Positions 14,520 to 22,637 are shown, numbered from the stretch's first letter. The stretch is DNA of 64,000 nt from Corticimicrobacter populi (GCF_003123725.1 NZ_QETA01000003.1:62001-126000), one strand, 5' to 3'. Notes: a model not told the origin generated them from the letters alone. Made by a program: numbers and translations.

Positions 14520-14915
14520 TCATTCCTCGGCAGGCCACTCCCTGCCTACCGATGGCGCATCGACCCATTCGCGCTCTTCGGGGGGCAACGGGTATGCACC
14601 CGAGGACTCCAGGCCTTCCAGCAACTCACCCATCGTATAGCGTGGCGGCCATTGCCTGGCAGCGTGCAGCAGTCGCAGCACACGCACCGCATCACCCGAT
14701 AGGTCATAGACTAGGATGTAGTTTCGGTGAGCTACCAGCTCCCTGGTGCCGGGTACACGCCCCTGCCTGCCAAGGTTGGGATGGTCGAGCAGCAGGCTGG
14801 CTTTTTCTGAAAATAGCGCATCCAGGGCCAGCGCCGCTGCTGGAGCGTGCTGCACGATGTATTCGCGTATCTTCTTCCTGTCGGCGTGCGCTTGCCGTGT
14901 CCAGACCAGCTTCAC
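14520..14915 (-). CDS. RelE/ParE family toxin
   Basis: The 131-residue product has the ParE/RelE fold signature: an N-terminal strand and helices (MKLVWTRQAHADRKKIREYI), then PNLGRQGRVPGTRELVAHRNYILVYDL and a last strand VRVLRLLHAARQWP. Members either poison DNA gyrase (ParE) or cut ribosome-bound mRNA (RelE); the GTRELV and NYILVY motifs lean to ParE. It carries about 35 extra C-terminal residues (from YTMGELLEGL onward) beyond the usual length of about 100. Its start overlaps the antitoxin stop by 4 bp. Confidence 0.85.
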   Translation of the reverse strand: MKLVWTRQAHADRKKIREYIVQHAPAAALALDALFSEKASLLLDHPNLGRQGRVPGTRELVAHRNYILVYDLSGDAVRVLRLLHAARQWPPRYTMGELLEGLESSGAYPLPPEEREWVDAPSVGREWPAEE

Positions 14916-15208
14916 GATTCTGCGGGGCTGCTGGCCAGCTTGCGGCGTACCTCGGCACGCCAGGCTTCGGCCTCGGCTTCAACCTCTGCGGCGGCGATCA
15001 CGTCACCTGCGTTGGCTGCATCCAGGCCGACCTGCACCTGGCGACGGAACCAAGCATCATGCGTAGCCGCTTCTTCCTGTTGCCGCACGAAATCACGCAT
15101 GAAGTCGCGCAACAACTGGGCGCTGCTGCGGTCGCGTGCCTTGGCGGCGTTGGAGAAGTCAGCTTTCAGAGACTCATCGACTCGGAAGGTAAAGGTAGCT
15201 TCGCTCAT
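14912..15208 (-). CDS. Ribbon-helix-helix antitoxin of the ParE-like toxin
   Basis: The 98-residue product opens MSEATFTFRVDESLKADFSNAAKARDRSSAQLLRD (shown here in part), a CopG/RHH fold in which the TFTFRVD strand contacts DNA. The acidic helical C-terminus (EVEAEAEAWRAEVRRKL) would bind the toxin. The ATG at 15208 is preferred over one 42 bp upstream because the domain begins there. An inverted repeat GTGTTA/TAACAC lies 15 to 42 bp upstream and may be its operator. Confidence 0.85.
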   Translation of the reverse strand: MSEATFTFRVDESLKADFSNAAKARDRSSAQLLRDFMRDFVRQQEEAATHDAWFRRQVQVGLDAANAGDVIAAAEVEAEAEAWRAEVRRKLASSPAES

Positions 15209-15222
15209 GGCGCAACCCCAAT

Positions 15223-15250
15223 GTGTTACACGATTGGTGCAATATAACAC
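15223..15250. promoter_or_regulatory. Inverted repeat at the ParE/RHH operon promoter
   Basis: GTGTTA and TAACAC are separated by 16 bp. On the minus strand the segment contains TTATATT, a plausible -10 region. An RHH antitoxin site here would give autoregulation. Confidence 0.4.
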
Positions 15251-15383
15251 GGGGCTGATGCTGGAGGGCTGGCACAGTATCCATGACTCGACCCGCCAGG
15301 CCGCGACACTCTCACGCTACTACTGATCACGATACTAAAATGGCACCGTAAAGACACAGCAATTAAAGAACCAGGATGGATAT

Positions 15384-15638
15384 ATGGCCATGAAAAATCC
15401 ACCACATCCAGGACAACTCATTCAGGAAGATGTGATGGCCTCATTGGTACCATCATTAAGTGACACCGCAATAAAGTTCGATGTGGAAACAGAGTACCTA
15501 GCAGCAGTGCTAGCAGGATGCGAATCCCTAAATATCACGTTGGCTGATAATTTGGAGAAAGCGGGAATCAGTACAGCAAGGCCATGGATTTCCATGCAGC
15601 ACCAGTTTAATAGCACTAATTTAAAAATCAGATATTAA
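15384..15638 (+). CDS. Orphan HigA-like antitoxin, degenerate
   Basis: The 84-residue product starts MAMKNPPHPGQLIQEDVMASLV, matching the HigA family opening (HPGExLxEDxLxPLG). The rest follows the HigA helix pattern only loosely (LSDTAIKFDVETEYLAAVLAG ... ITLADNLEKA). The helix-turn-helix core is poorly conserved and the protein is slightly shorter than HigA. No HigB toxin gene lies upstream or downstream, so it is an orphan, either a decayed remnant or an anti-addiction gene. AGGAT precedes the start. Confidence 0.6.
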   Translation: MAMKNPPHPGQLIQEDVMASLVPSLSDTAIKFDVETEYLAAVLAGCESLNITLADNLEKAGISTARPWISMQHQFNSTNLKIRY

Positions 15639-15709
15639 GCACTAAAGCAAGCCCACACGGAACCCCCGAATTTCGCACAAAAATTAATATTAAATACAGC
15701 CAAAATCAA

Positions 15710-16591
15710 TCAGATTGAATTTTGTCGCGCAACCCACTGCGTGTGCTCTCGGGAAAATGCTAGTTCTGCCTCATTAACAAAGTCCGAGAAATCTTCCTCG
15801 CTATCAATCTCTTCGATTCTTCCTTGGATTATGCCTATTTCATGCGCAGTAAGTGTGTAAGCGGAGTTAAGTTCATTGAATTTTTTTATTTGCATCCACC
15901 CAATAATTGAAGATGCCAAGACAATTAAAGGTTCGAATGGCCAAATGCTCCACTCAGGAAACGCCGGACGAATTGTCACAAGAGCAATTGCCAAGCCATA
16001 AGTGGCCACACAGCAAACAACCCATCTTCTAGAGCATTTTTTATTATATCCAGCTTTGCTGGCGTACCAAGCCCGTTGCTCTTTAATTCTCTTTTTTAAA
16101 TAAAACTCTTTTCGACTATCGAGAGAAAGGGCACGAACCTCATCCATAGAGGAAGTAACTTGATCATCCGCAGCAGAATCCGGAGGAATTCTATCGCCTA
16201 TATGCCTATTGGCTTGCAAAATTTCACGCAAATGATTTCTAAATTCCGCACGCCTTATACGTACTTCAGCAACATCACCAAATGGTGATGCACGCATGCA
16301 ATACCTCCAAGTGGATGTTTTTATTGATTCGGCAAGTGCACGCCCTTTATACCAGTCTTGCTCAGGCTTTGTTTTTGATCTATAAATCAACAGCCCCGCC
16401 AGGGCAACAAAAATAAAAGCATGCGCATAGCCCATTATGCGACCAGGACTTTGATTCATCGAGAAAAAAGCCGCAACAATCAGAAGACTATACTCCATGC
16501 GAAGCAACCAAAGGTATGCGCTCTGAGATTTTCTAGATAGATCGCTGGCTCCCGAGTAGAGCGCCGGATATTTTATTTCTTTCTCTATCAA
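15710..16591 (-). CDS. Tandem SLATT-domain membrane protein (DUF4231-like)
   Basis: The 293-residue protein has two similar halves. Each has a pair of membrane helices (about residues 35-45 and 55-70; 190-207 and 218-234) followed by a conserved cytosolic helix. The segment ALAESIKTSTWRYCMRASPF at about 85-104 is the hallmark of SLATT proteins, and the second half has LNSAYTLTAHEIGII in the matching place. SLATT proteins are proposed pore-forming effectors of bacterial conflict systems, opening the membrane when a nucleotide signal arrives. The start codon overlaps the stop of the ThsB-like gene (ATGA), so the two are made together. Low GC content marks the pair as recently acquired. Confidence 0.8.
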   Translation of the reverse strand: MIEKEIKYPALYSGASDLSRKSQSAYLWLLRMEYSLLIVAAFFSMNQSPGRIMGYAHAFIFVALAGLLIYRSKTKPEQDWYKGRALAESIKTSTWRYCMRASPFGDVAEVRIRRAEFRNHLREILQANRHIGDRIPPDSAADDQVTSSMDEVRALSLDSRKEFYLKKRIKEQRAWYASKAGYNKKCSRRWVVCCVATYGLAIALVTIRPAFPEWSIWPFEPLIVLASSIIGWMQIKKFNELNSAYTLTAHEIGIIQGRIEEIDSEEDFSDFVNEAELAFSREHTQWVARQNSI

Positions 16592-17001
16592 GGGGTAATC
16601 TCCCTGATGCCTGAAATGATCGAGCTGGAGTTCCAGCGCACCACTTTATTAGCAGCTAAAGTAACGCACAGGGGTGTTCGTTCCCCTCCCCACGGCACAA
16701 TCCCAAGAATCGGCTTATTCAAAGATCTCGCAAAGTCGATTTCAAATTGGATCCAGTCGCTGTGTGCCGCATACATCCCAGCCAATACAACCACGCATTG
16801 AACAGGACGGATTTGATCGCGCAATTCTTCTTTTAGCGCATATATAGACATATTGCCAAACCGTCTATCCTCGGGGACTGAATAATTTGTCCATTTAAAG
16901 TATGGCGAACCATTAAGAAAACTAACCGCACGCGTATACCCTTCACTATATCGCCATGCGTGACTAATGAATAAGCGATAATTATGCAAATAAGGCACCA
17001 T
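16588..17001 (-). CDS. ThsB-like TIR-fold protein (DUF1863/MTH538 family)
   Basis: The 137-residue protein resembles the DUF1863 TIR-like family that includes ThsB of Thoeris defence. It shows NYRLFISHAWRYSEGYTR (first strand and BB-loop side), FKWTNYSVPEDRRF, a helix IYALKEELRDQIRPVQCVVVL, then SDWIQFEIDFARSLNKPILGIVPWG. Glu in FEIDFA is where TIR enzymes keep the catalytic Glu. The ATG at 17001 has GGAG four bases upstream; a TTG 27 bp earlier is an alternative. In Thoeris, ThsB makes a cyclic-ADP-ribose type signal that activates ThsA; here the partner is a SLATT protein instead. Confidence 0.78.
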   Translation of the reverse strand: MVPYLHNYRLFISHAWRYSEGYTRAVSFLNGSPYFKWTNYSVPEDRRFGNMSIYALKEELRDQIRPVQCVVVLAGMYAAHSDWIQFEIDFARSLNKPILGIVPWGGERTPLCVTLAANKVVRWNSSSIISGIREITP

Positions 17002-17062
17002 CAATCTCCAATTTATAATTTCCACCAAATAATTAAACCAAGCTAAAAACCAGAAAAAAGCT

Positions 17063-18157
17063 TTACTTAAGTCTTTTGGCTAGACTTTCTGCACTAGGAT
17101 GATAATACCGCATCAACATCCTCGGATCGCGATGCCCCGTAATCTTCGTCAGTTCATGCATAGGAAACACTTCCGCCAGCCTAGACGTCGCTTCATGCCG
17201 TAAATCATGAAACCGTAAATCCACCAAAAAACCATCCCGAGGCCGAGTACCGGCATCCTTGCATTCCACCTCATACCACCCACGCGCCCGCTGTACAGCG
17301 CGTTCAAACGCCCGCGTCACGCCATCAGGCCGCACCGCAAACACGGCCCCTTGCCTCTGTTCCTTGGCGTCCAACCCATCGCGCAGTGCCTGCAACACAG
17401 CCACCGCCCTGGACGACAACGGTACATCCCGCGCACTCCCATTTTTCGTCGCCGGCAAATGCGCCACGCGACGTTCCAAGTCGATATGCTCCCAGCGCAG
17501 CCCTACGATCTCCCCGCGTCGCATGGCCGTCTCCACAGCCAGCCGAATGATCGAAGGCAGCAGCGCCGAAGAGCTGGCCGCCATCACGCGCTCCAACTCT
17601 CCATCCTGTATTTGTCGCGCCTCATCACCGGCATCCAGCACAGCCCCTTGCAGTGTCACCACACGTCGCACACGCGCATTATTGGCCGCAGGCTTGCGCA
17701 CGACCTCGACCGGGTTGGAAAGGCTCTCCATGCCCCATTCCTTGCGTGCCACGCTGAAAACATGCGACAGCACCGCCAGGCGGCGCAGTACGGTGGCCGG
17801 TGCGTAGTCCTGCAACCAGGCATCGCGCAGGCTGGCAATGTCGGCACCACGGATGGACGCCAAGGGACGAAGGGCCAGCGGCAGGGTCAGCAGCATCCTG
17901 ATGATGGAATCCTCCTGCACCTTGCCTTTCTTGTGTGGCACGATCTCGGCCTGGTAGCGTTCCAGGGCTTCGCGCAAGGTGGTGGACTCGGCTTCGCCGC
18001 GACTTAGCCACACGCCCCGCGCCATCTCGGATTCGATCATCTTGGCCCAGGCTTCCGCCTCGGCCTTGGTGTTGAAGGTCTTACTCTGCGCGGGGTAGCC
18101 CCGCTTGCGTATCTGCGCTTCCCATTGGTAAGGGCCGCGCTTGCGAAAAGTTGCCAT
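17063..18157 (-). CDS. int: Tyrosine recombinase, integrase of the element
   Basis: The 364-residue protein has an N-terminal arm-binding domain (MATFRKRGPYQWEAQIRKRG ... KTFNTKAEAEAWAK), a SAM-like core-binding domain, and a C-terminal catalytic domain. Active-site residues visible are Arg in AMRRGEIVGL, HDLRHEA (His and Arg), and GHRDPRMLMRYYHP with the nucleophile Tyr. The ATG at 18157 is chosen because the family begins MATFRKR; an in-frame ATG 39 bp upstream falls inside the repeat region. It faces into the element from attR. The arm repeat at 18177-18196 overlaps its promoter, which would allow autoregulation. Confidence 0.93.
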   Translation of the reverse strand: MATFRKRGPYQWEAQIRKRGYPAQSKTFNTKAEAEAWAKMIESEMARGVWLSRGEAESTTLREALERYQAEIVPHKKGKVQEDSIIRMLLTLPLALRPLASIRGADIASLRDAWLQDYAPATVLRRLAVLSHVFSVARKEWGMESLSNPVEVVRKPAANNARVRRVVTLQGAVLDAGDEARQIQDGELERVMAASSSALLPSIIRLAVETAMRRGEIVGLRWEHIDLERRVAHLPATKNGSARDVPLSSRAVAVLQALRDGLDAKEQRQGAVFAVRPDGVTRAFERAVQRARGWYEVECKDAGTRPRDGFLVDLRFHDLRHEATSRLAEVFPMHELTKITGHRDPRMLMRYYHPSAESLAKRLK

Positions 18158-18176
18158 GCCACAACGTCCAAAATCA

Positions 18177-18196
18177 GTGTGGCAAAATTGTGGCAA
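18177..18196 (+). repeat. Right integrase arm-type repeat
   Basis: GTGTGGCAAAATTGTGGCAA is identical to 5157-5176. It lies 20 bp upstream of the integrase start and 51 bp from the attR core, a plausible arm-binding site and integrase operator. Confidence 0.65.
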
Positions 18197-18247
18197 ATAA
18201 CCGTTAATCAGTCAAAAACCATTGATTTTATTGACTTGTAATTAGCG

Positions 18248-18264
18248 TTCGCAATGCGAAGGTC
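18248..18264 (+). other. attR core repeat
   Basis: TTCGCAATGCGAAGGTC matches the attL core exactly. Host sequence resumes with AACACCC and the orn stop codon 6 bp later. Confidence 0.85.
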
Positions 18265-18270
18265 AACACC

Positions 18271-18813
18271 CTACAACTTGATGAAGTGCTCGCGGTAATA
18301 CTTCAGCTCATCAATAGACTCATACACATCCGCCAATGCCTCATGCCGGGTCTTTTTCTCGAAGCCCTTGATCAGCTCGGGCTTCCAGCGCCGGCACAGC
18401 TCCTTGAGCGTGCTGACATCCAGATTGCGGTAATGAAAGAACGCCTCGAGCTTCGGCATATAGCGGAACATGAAGCGGCGATCCTGGCTGATGGTGTTGC
18501 CGCACAGCGGTGACTTGCCTGCCGGCATGTGCTGCGACAGAAACGCAATCAGTTGAGCCTCGGCAGTCGCCTCGTCCAACGTAGAGGCCTTGACCTTGTC
18601 GATCAGGCCGCTGCGGCCGTGGGTGCCCTTGTTCCAGTTATCCATGGCATCGAGCACGCTGTCAGGCTGGTGGATCACCAGGACCGGACCTTCCGCAACC
18701 GTGGTCAGGTCAGGTTCGGTAACGACCACAGCCACTTCGATGATGCGTTCCTTTTCCGGATCGAGGCCCGTCATTTCCATGTCCAGCCACACCAGGCGGT
18801 TTTCGTTCTGCAT
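18271..18813 (-). CDS. orn: Oligoribonuclease
   Basis: The 180-residue enzyme is a DEDDh 3'-5' exoribonuclease that degrades 2-5 nt RNA, including pGpG from c-di-GMP breakdown. It shows Exo [13 protein letters not shown], Exo [14 protein letters not shown] with [22 protein letters not shown], and Exo [20 protein letters not shown] with the catalytic His. Length and start ([11 protein letters not shown]) fit the family. Its stop codon is 6 bp from the attR core, so the element inserted just beyond the gene without damage. It is divergent from the M48 protease gene. Confidence 0.97.
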   Translation of the reverse strand: MQNENRLVWLDMEMTGLDPEKERIIEVAVVVTEPDLTTVAEGPVLVIHQPDSVLDAMDNWNKGTHGRSGLIDKVKASTLDEATAEAQLIAFLSQHMPAGKSPLCGNTISQDRRFMFRYMPKLEAFFHYRNLDVSTLKELCRRWKPELIKGFEKKTRHEALADVYESIDELKYYREHFIKL

Positions 18814-18899
18814 TTGGTTTCCTTGCCCTCAACGGCGATGTGCGCGTTTACACTATCGGTTTGATCAATCCGCTATTTTCGCATACCTGCTCCGGCCAG

Positions 18900-20168
18900 A
18901 TGACCCTCTTCACCCTGCTGTTCGCCCTGTTCCTGCTGCTTGATGCCAGCCTGCGCTTCTGGCTGGCCCGTCGCCAGGTTGCTCACGTCATGCATCATCG
19001 CGATGCGGTACCGGCTATCTTTGCAGACCAGATCTCGCTGCGCAGCCACCAGCGCGCCGCAGACTACACGGTCGCACGGGTACGCATGGGCCTGATCGAG
19101 CGTATCGTCGATGCCGGCGTGCTGGTTGGCCTGACGCTGCTGGGGGGGCTGCAGGCGATCGACTTCGGCCTGATGCGCTGGATCGACAATGATTTCATCC
19201 GACAGTTACTGCTGCTGGCAAGCGTGGGCGTCATCATGATGCTGATCGGCCTGCCCTTTTCCCTCTGGCGGCAATTCCGCCTGGAGGCCCGTTTTGGCTT
19301 TAACCGGATGACGCTGCCGCTGTTTTTCTCCGACCTGGCCAAGAATATCGTACTGTCCACGCTGCTCGGACTGCCGCTGGCTGCCGCCGTGCTCTGGTTA
19401 ATGACGGAGGCCGGCACGCTCTGGTGGCTGTGGGCCTGGCTGCTGTGGGTCGCGTTCAACCTGGTGATGCTGGTTGCCTTCCCGCTGTGGATCGCGCCAC
19501 TCTTCAACCGCTTCACCCAACTGGAGGACGAGACCCTGGCCGGCCGCATCCGCAATCTGGCGACACGCTGCGGCTTTCCTCTGGATGGTCTGTTCGTCAT
19601 GGACGGCTCGCGGCGCTCGGCGCATGGCAATGCCTACTTCACCGGTTTTGGCAAAGCGCGCCGCATCGTGTTTTTCGACACCCTGCTCTCGCGCCTGAAC
19701 CATGACCAGATCGAAGCCGTCCTGGCCCATGAACTGGGTCACTTCCATCACCGCCATATCCTCAAGCGGATTGTCGTCAGCTTCACACTGAGCCTGGGAT
19801 TCTTCGCCCTGCTTGGCTGGCTGTCGACACAACTCTGGTTCTACGCCAGTCTGGGCGTCGCGCCCATGCTGAATGGATCGCACCACGCCATGGCGCTGGT
19901 ACTGTTCTGCCTGGTCGTCCCTGTCTTTACCTTCCCGTTTGCCTTCATCACCAACATGGGCTCACGCCGCGACGAGTTCCAGGCCGATGCCTATGCCGCC
20001 AGCCAGAGCAATGCCGATCACCTGATCGCCGCACTGGTACGACTGTATGACGACAATGCCGCCACCCTGACGCCCGACCCGCTGCATTCGGCGTTCTACG
20101 ACAGCCATCCTCCAGCAGCCGTGCGCATCGCACGCCTGCGCCTTGCCGGTGGAGCACAGCCCGCATGA
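18900..20168 (+). CDS. M48 family membrane zinc metalloprotease (CAAX protease-like)
   Basis: The 422-residue protein resembles Ste24/HtpX-type M48 proteases with several membrane helices. The zinc motif HELGH starts at about residue 277 (VLAHELGHFHHRH), and the downstream Glu is in RRDEFQADAYAA. It begins with a hydrophobic helix (MTLFTLLFALFLLL), which favours ATG 18900; a GTG at 18840 would add 20 residues. Such enzymes cut membrane proteins in quality control; the substrate here is unknown. The stop overlaps the rsgA start (ATGA), so the two are coupled. Confidence 0.88.
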   Translation: MTLFTLLFALFLLLDASLRFWLARRQVAHVMHHRDAVPAIFADQISLRSHQRAADYTVARVRMGLIERIVDAGVLVGLTLLGGLQAIDFGLMRWIDNDFIRQLLLLASVGVIMMLIGLPFSLWRQFRLEARFGFNRMTLPLFFSDLAKNIVLSTLLGLPLAAAVLWLMTEAGTLWWLWAWLLWVAFNLVMLVAFPLWIAPLFNRFTQLEDETLAGRIRNLATRCGFPLDGLFVMDGSRRSAHGNAYFTGFGKARRIVFFDTLLSRLNHDQIEAVLAHELGHFHHRHILKRIVVSFTLSLGFFALLGWLSTQLWFYASLGVAPMLNGSHHAMALVLFCLVVPVFTFPFAFITNMGSRRDEFQADAYAASQSNADHLIAALVRLYDDNAATLTPDPLHSAFYDSHPPAAVRIARLRLAGGAQPA

Positions 20169-21058
20169 GCAGCATCACCTGCGGTCTGGTCATCGCGGCG
20201 CATGGTCGCCACTATACGGTCGAATTTTCCGATGGCAGCCTGCGCCATTGTTTTCCTCGCGGCAAGAAAGGCCAGGCTGCCGTGGGAGATCGGGTGCAGG
20301 TCAGCCTGCAGGGCGAGGCCGAGGGTGCCATCGAGCGCATCGAGCCCCGACGCAACCTGCTCTACAGATCCGACGAAATGCGTACCAAGGTGTTTGCCGC
20401 CAACGTCGATCAGTTGCTGATCGTCCTGGCCGTGGCCCCCCCCTTCTCCGTGGATCTGCTGGGCCGTGCCCTGGTCGGTGCCTGGAGCGCCGATATTCGC
20501 CCCCTCATCATCCTGAACAAGATCGACCTGGTGGACGGGCTGGCGCAGGCCCGCGCCCAGTTAAGCGATATCGACCGGCTGGGTGTTCCCATCATTGAGC
20601 TGTGCGCGCACCACAAGGAAGCCGCACGCGACAAGCTGCTGCCCTATCTGCATGGACAGGCCAACCTGCTGCTGGGCCAGAGCGGCATGGGCAAATCGAC
20701 GCTGCTCAATGCCCTGGTGCCCGATGCCCTGGCCGCCACGCGTGAAATATCCACAGCGCTGGGCACCGGCAAGCACACCACCACCAGCACGCGCCTGTAC
20801 CACCTGCCCGATGGCAACGGCGACCTGATTGATTCACCGGGCTTCCAGGCCTTTGGCCTGAGCCACCTATCCGACTCGGATATCGAACGGGGCTTTCCGG
20901 AATTTGCCGAGCATGCGGCGCACTGCCGCTTTTATAACTGCACCCATCTGCACGAGCCGGGTTGCCAGGTATTGCAGGCGCTTGATCACGCACAGATCGG
21001 GCAGGAACGCCACGCGCTGTATGCCCGTATCCTGCAGGAGCGTGGTCGGAACAAATAA
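20165..21058 (+). CDS. rsgA: Ribosome small subunit-dependent GTPase A
   Basis: The 297-residue protein is the circularly permuted GTPase RsgA (YjeQ) that helps mature the 30S subunit. An OB-fold occupies residues about 1-75. The GTPase motifs follow in permuted order: G4 LNKID, G1 GQSGMGKST, G2 TTTSTRLY, G3 DSPG. The zinc finger C-x5-C-x-H-x5-C (CRFYNCTHLHEPGC) is near the C-terminus. It overlaps the M48 gene by 4 bp. The same neighbour order (orn, M48, rsgA) is usual in Alcaligenaceae. Confidence 0.96.
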   Translation: MSSITCGLVIAAHGRHYTVEFSDGSLRHCFPRGKKGQAAVGDRVQVSLQGEAEGAIERIEPRRNLLYRSDEMRTKVFAANVDQLLIVLAVAPPFSVDLLGRALVGAWSADIRPLIILNKIDLVDGLAQARAQLSDIDRLGVPIIELCAHHKEAARDKLLPYLHGQANLLLGQSGMGKSTLLNALVPDALAATREISTALGTGKHTTTSTRLYHLPDGNGDLIDSPGFQAFGLSHLSDSDIERGFPEFAEHAAHCRFYNCTHLHEPGCQVLQALDHAQIGQERHALYARILQERGRNK

Positions 21059-21191
21059 AGCCACACCACCACTCCAGACCATCTTCTGCAACATTGCCTG
21101 GAGGCGGCTGCTTTCAAAGTTTCAAAGTCAGTGGCCCAGTAGCTGCGCGCCCAAAGAGCAGGCGCTCATGCCTATATCCTGAAAGCACCAC

Positions 21192-21950
21192 TCAGGCTGC
21201 TGACAACCTCCGGTAGAGATTGCGCAGCATGGCGGCCGTCGCGCCCCAGATGAAATACTCGCCCCAGGGCATCGAGTAATAGCGTCGCGCCTGACCATCA
21301 GGCGGCGTGAAACGGTGCAGACGGTGATTAGCCGGATCCATCAGGAAAGCCAGCGGCACCTCGAACACCGATTCCACTTCGTCCGGATCGATACGCACCT
21401 CAAAGCCGGGACGCACCAGCGCCACCACCGGCGTCACCACGTAGCCACTAATCGTCTGATAGGCAGGCAGCGTACTCAATACCTCGATGAACTCGCTGCC
21501 CAGGCCGGTTTCTTCCTCGGTCTCGCGCAGCGCCGTGGCGGTGGTGTCCACATCGAACGGCTCCATGCGGCCACCTGGAAAACTGATCTGACCGGGATGA
21601 TCGCGCAGGTGCCCGGCACGCCGGGTCAGCATGACATGCAGGCCATCGCCACGCATGACCAACGGGATCAGCACCGCCGCCTGCACGGGCTCGAACTGAG
21701 CCTCATCGGGCAACGGTCGCAGCAAGACACCATCTCCCTGACTCCAGATCCATCCCGGCGGCGGCGGAATACGCAGCACCCCGCGCAATGCAGCCGGCTC
21801 CAGCAGATCGGCAGGCAGCGACAGCAAACCCTGGGACGCAGACTCCCAGGGCTGGGCTTCAGGGTCAAAGCGAGTCATCACGACCGGCGGGGCTCGACGA
21901 CTGGCAGCGGACTGTGGCATGGCAGACAAAAAGAATGAATACTCCTGCAT
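21192..21950 (-). CDS. NUDIX hydrolase, CoA pyrophosphatase-like
   Basis: The product resembles bacterial CoA pyrophosphatases (NudL type). The Nudix box is seen as GGRMEPFDVDTTATALRETEEETGL in part (Gly ... REtEEEtGL), preceded by the family's PGQISFPGG. It would hydrolyse CoA or related nucleotides, needing Mg2+. The start is uncertain: ATG 21950 lies one base after the stop of the upstream ATPase gene and suggests coupling (252 residues), while ATGs at 21920 and 21878 fit the usual family length better. It follows the ATPase gene on the same strand. Confidence 0.88.
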   Translation of the reverse strand: MQEYSFFLSAMPQSAASRRAPPVVMTRFDPEAQPWESASQGLLSLPADLLEPAALRGVLRIPPPPGWIWSQGDGVLLRPLPDEAQFEPVQAAVLIPLVMRGDGLHVMLTRRAGHLRDHPGQISFPGGRMEPFDVDTTATALRETEEETGLGSEFIEVLSTLPAYQTISGYVVTPVVALVRPGFEVRIDPDEVESVFEVPLAFLMDPANHRLHRFTPPDGQARRYYSMPWGEYFIWGATAAMLRNLYRRLSAA

Positions 21951-21951
21951 G

Positions 21952-22506
21952 TTACGACAATGGTCGGAGCATGGAAACGCCCTCCAGGCGTTCCAGCACG
22001 AAATCGGCCCGTTCCGCCACGCTGCATTCGGGCAGCACGGAGATCTCGTAGCCCAGCGCAGGGTACGCACGCCGCAATCTCTCGTACTCGAGCAACGCTG
22101 CCTCGAAATCATGGCGACGCTCGGTATCCTGCCTGTAGATCGCCGGCCAGGGGGGTGTCAGGAACACACACGCATGATAGCGATGCTGCTGCCCCAATGT
22201 GTCGAGCAACGACTCTCCCGACAGCGCCTCCAGCGCAGCAGCTGCATCGATCAACCCACGATCGAAAAATGTCCAGCCTGCATTGCGCCGGGCCTGAGCA
22301 CGGTCCTCCAGCGCCACCTCGATGGCTCGCCGCAGGAACACAGCCATATCGATCCACGGCACAGCACGCCCACCCCGACACTGCTCTTCCAGGATGATGC
22401 GACGGCCCGGCTCTTCGACAACGGCATGGCCACGCCGCTGCAACTCGGACAGCAGCGTCGATTTGCCACCGCCGGAGCAACCTGAAATCACGACAAAACG
22501 GTTCAT
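21952..22506 (-). CDS. AAA family ATPase/kinase-like protein
   Basis: The 184-residue protein begins MNRFVVISGCSGGGKSTLLSEL with a clear Walker A (SGGGKST). It continues with RRIILEEQCRGG and FFDRGLIDAAAALEAL, typical of the small AAA_28 P-loop family often described as nucleoside kinase-like. The ATG at 22506 is taken because the P-loop strand starts there; an upstream in-frame ATG would precede an unrelated 38-residue stretch across the rplS terminator. Function is unknown. It is probably co-transcribed with the NUDIX gene. Confidence 0.8.
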   Translation of the reverse strand: MNRFVVISGCSGGGKSTLLSELQRRGHAVVEEPGRRIILEEQCRGGRAVPWIDMAVFLRRAIEVALEDRAQARRNAGWTFFDRGLIDAAAALEALSGESLLDTLGQQHRYHACVFLTPPWPAIYRQDTERRHDFEAALLEYERLRRAYPALGYEISVLPECSVAERADFVLERLEGVSMLRPLS

Positions 22507-22579
22507 TGGCCTATTCGACCTGACTTTCTGCTCGAATACTGCAGCGATGAATACAGCAGCGACATGCTGATGGACAAAA

Positions 22580-22607
22580 AAAAGACGCCTTGCGGCGTCT
22601 TTTTTTG
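22580..22607. terminator. Bidirectional intrinsic terminator after rplS
   Basis: AGACGCC and GGCGTCT form a 7-bp stem with a TTGC loop, flanked by a run of A on the left and of T on the right. On the minus strand it lies 31 bp after rplS. Confidence 0.88.
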
Positions 22608-22637
22608 CGGATTCCGGCACCAGGGCCGGAAAACGGC

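Larger units (their letters stand above)
5031..18264. mobile_element. 13.2-kb integrative element with IncQ-like replicon and IncP-like oriT
   Basis: The boundaries are the 17-bp direct repeats at 5031-5047 and 18248-18264. The tyrosine integrase gene sits at the right edge, and a 20-bp repeat near each end probably marks integrase arm sites. Contents in order: AlpA-like regulator, RepA, RepC, iterons, TIR-DUF3298 protein, lipoprotein, oriT, FitAB-like TA pair, trbJ, trbK-like gene, trbL, two small genes, ParE/RHH TA pair, HigA-like gene, SLATT protein, ThsB-like protein, integrase. No relaxase, coupling protein or VirB4/TrbE ATPase is present. It could therefore be mobilised or excised only with help. 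It reads as a plasmid-derived island inserted between MATE and orn. Confidence 0.85.
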
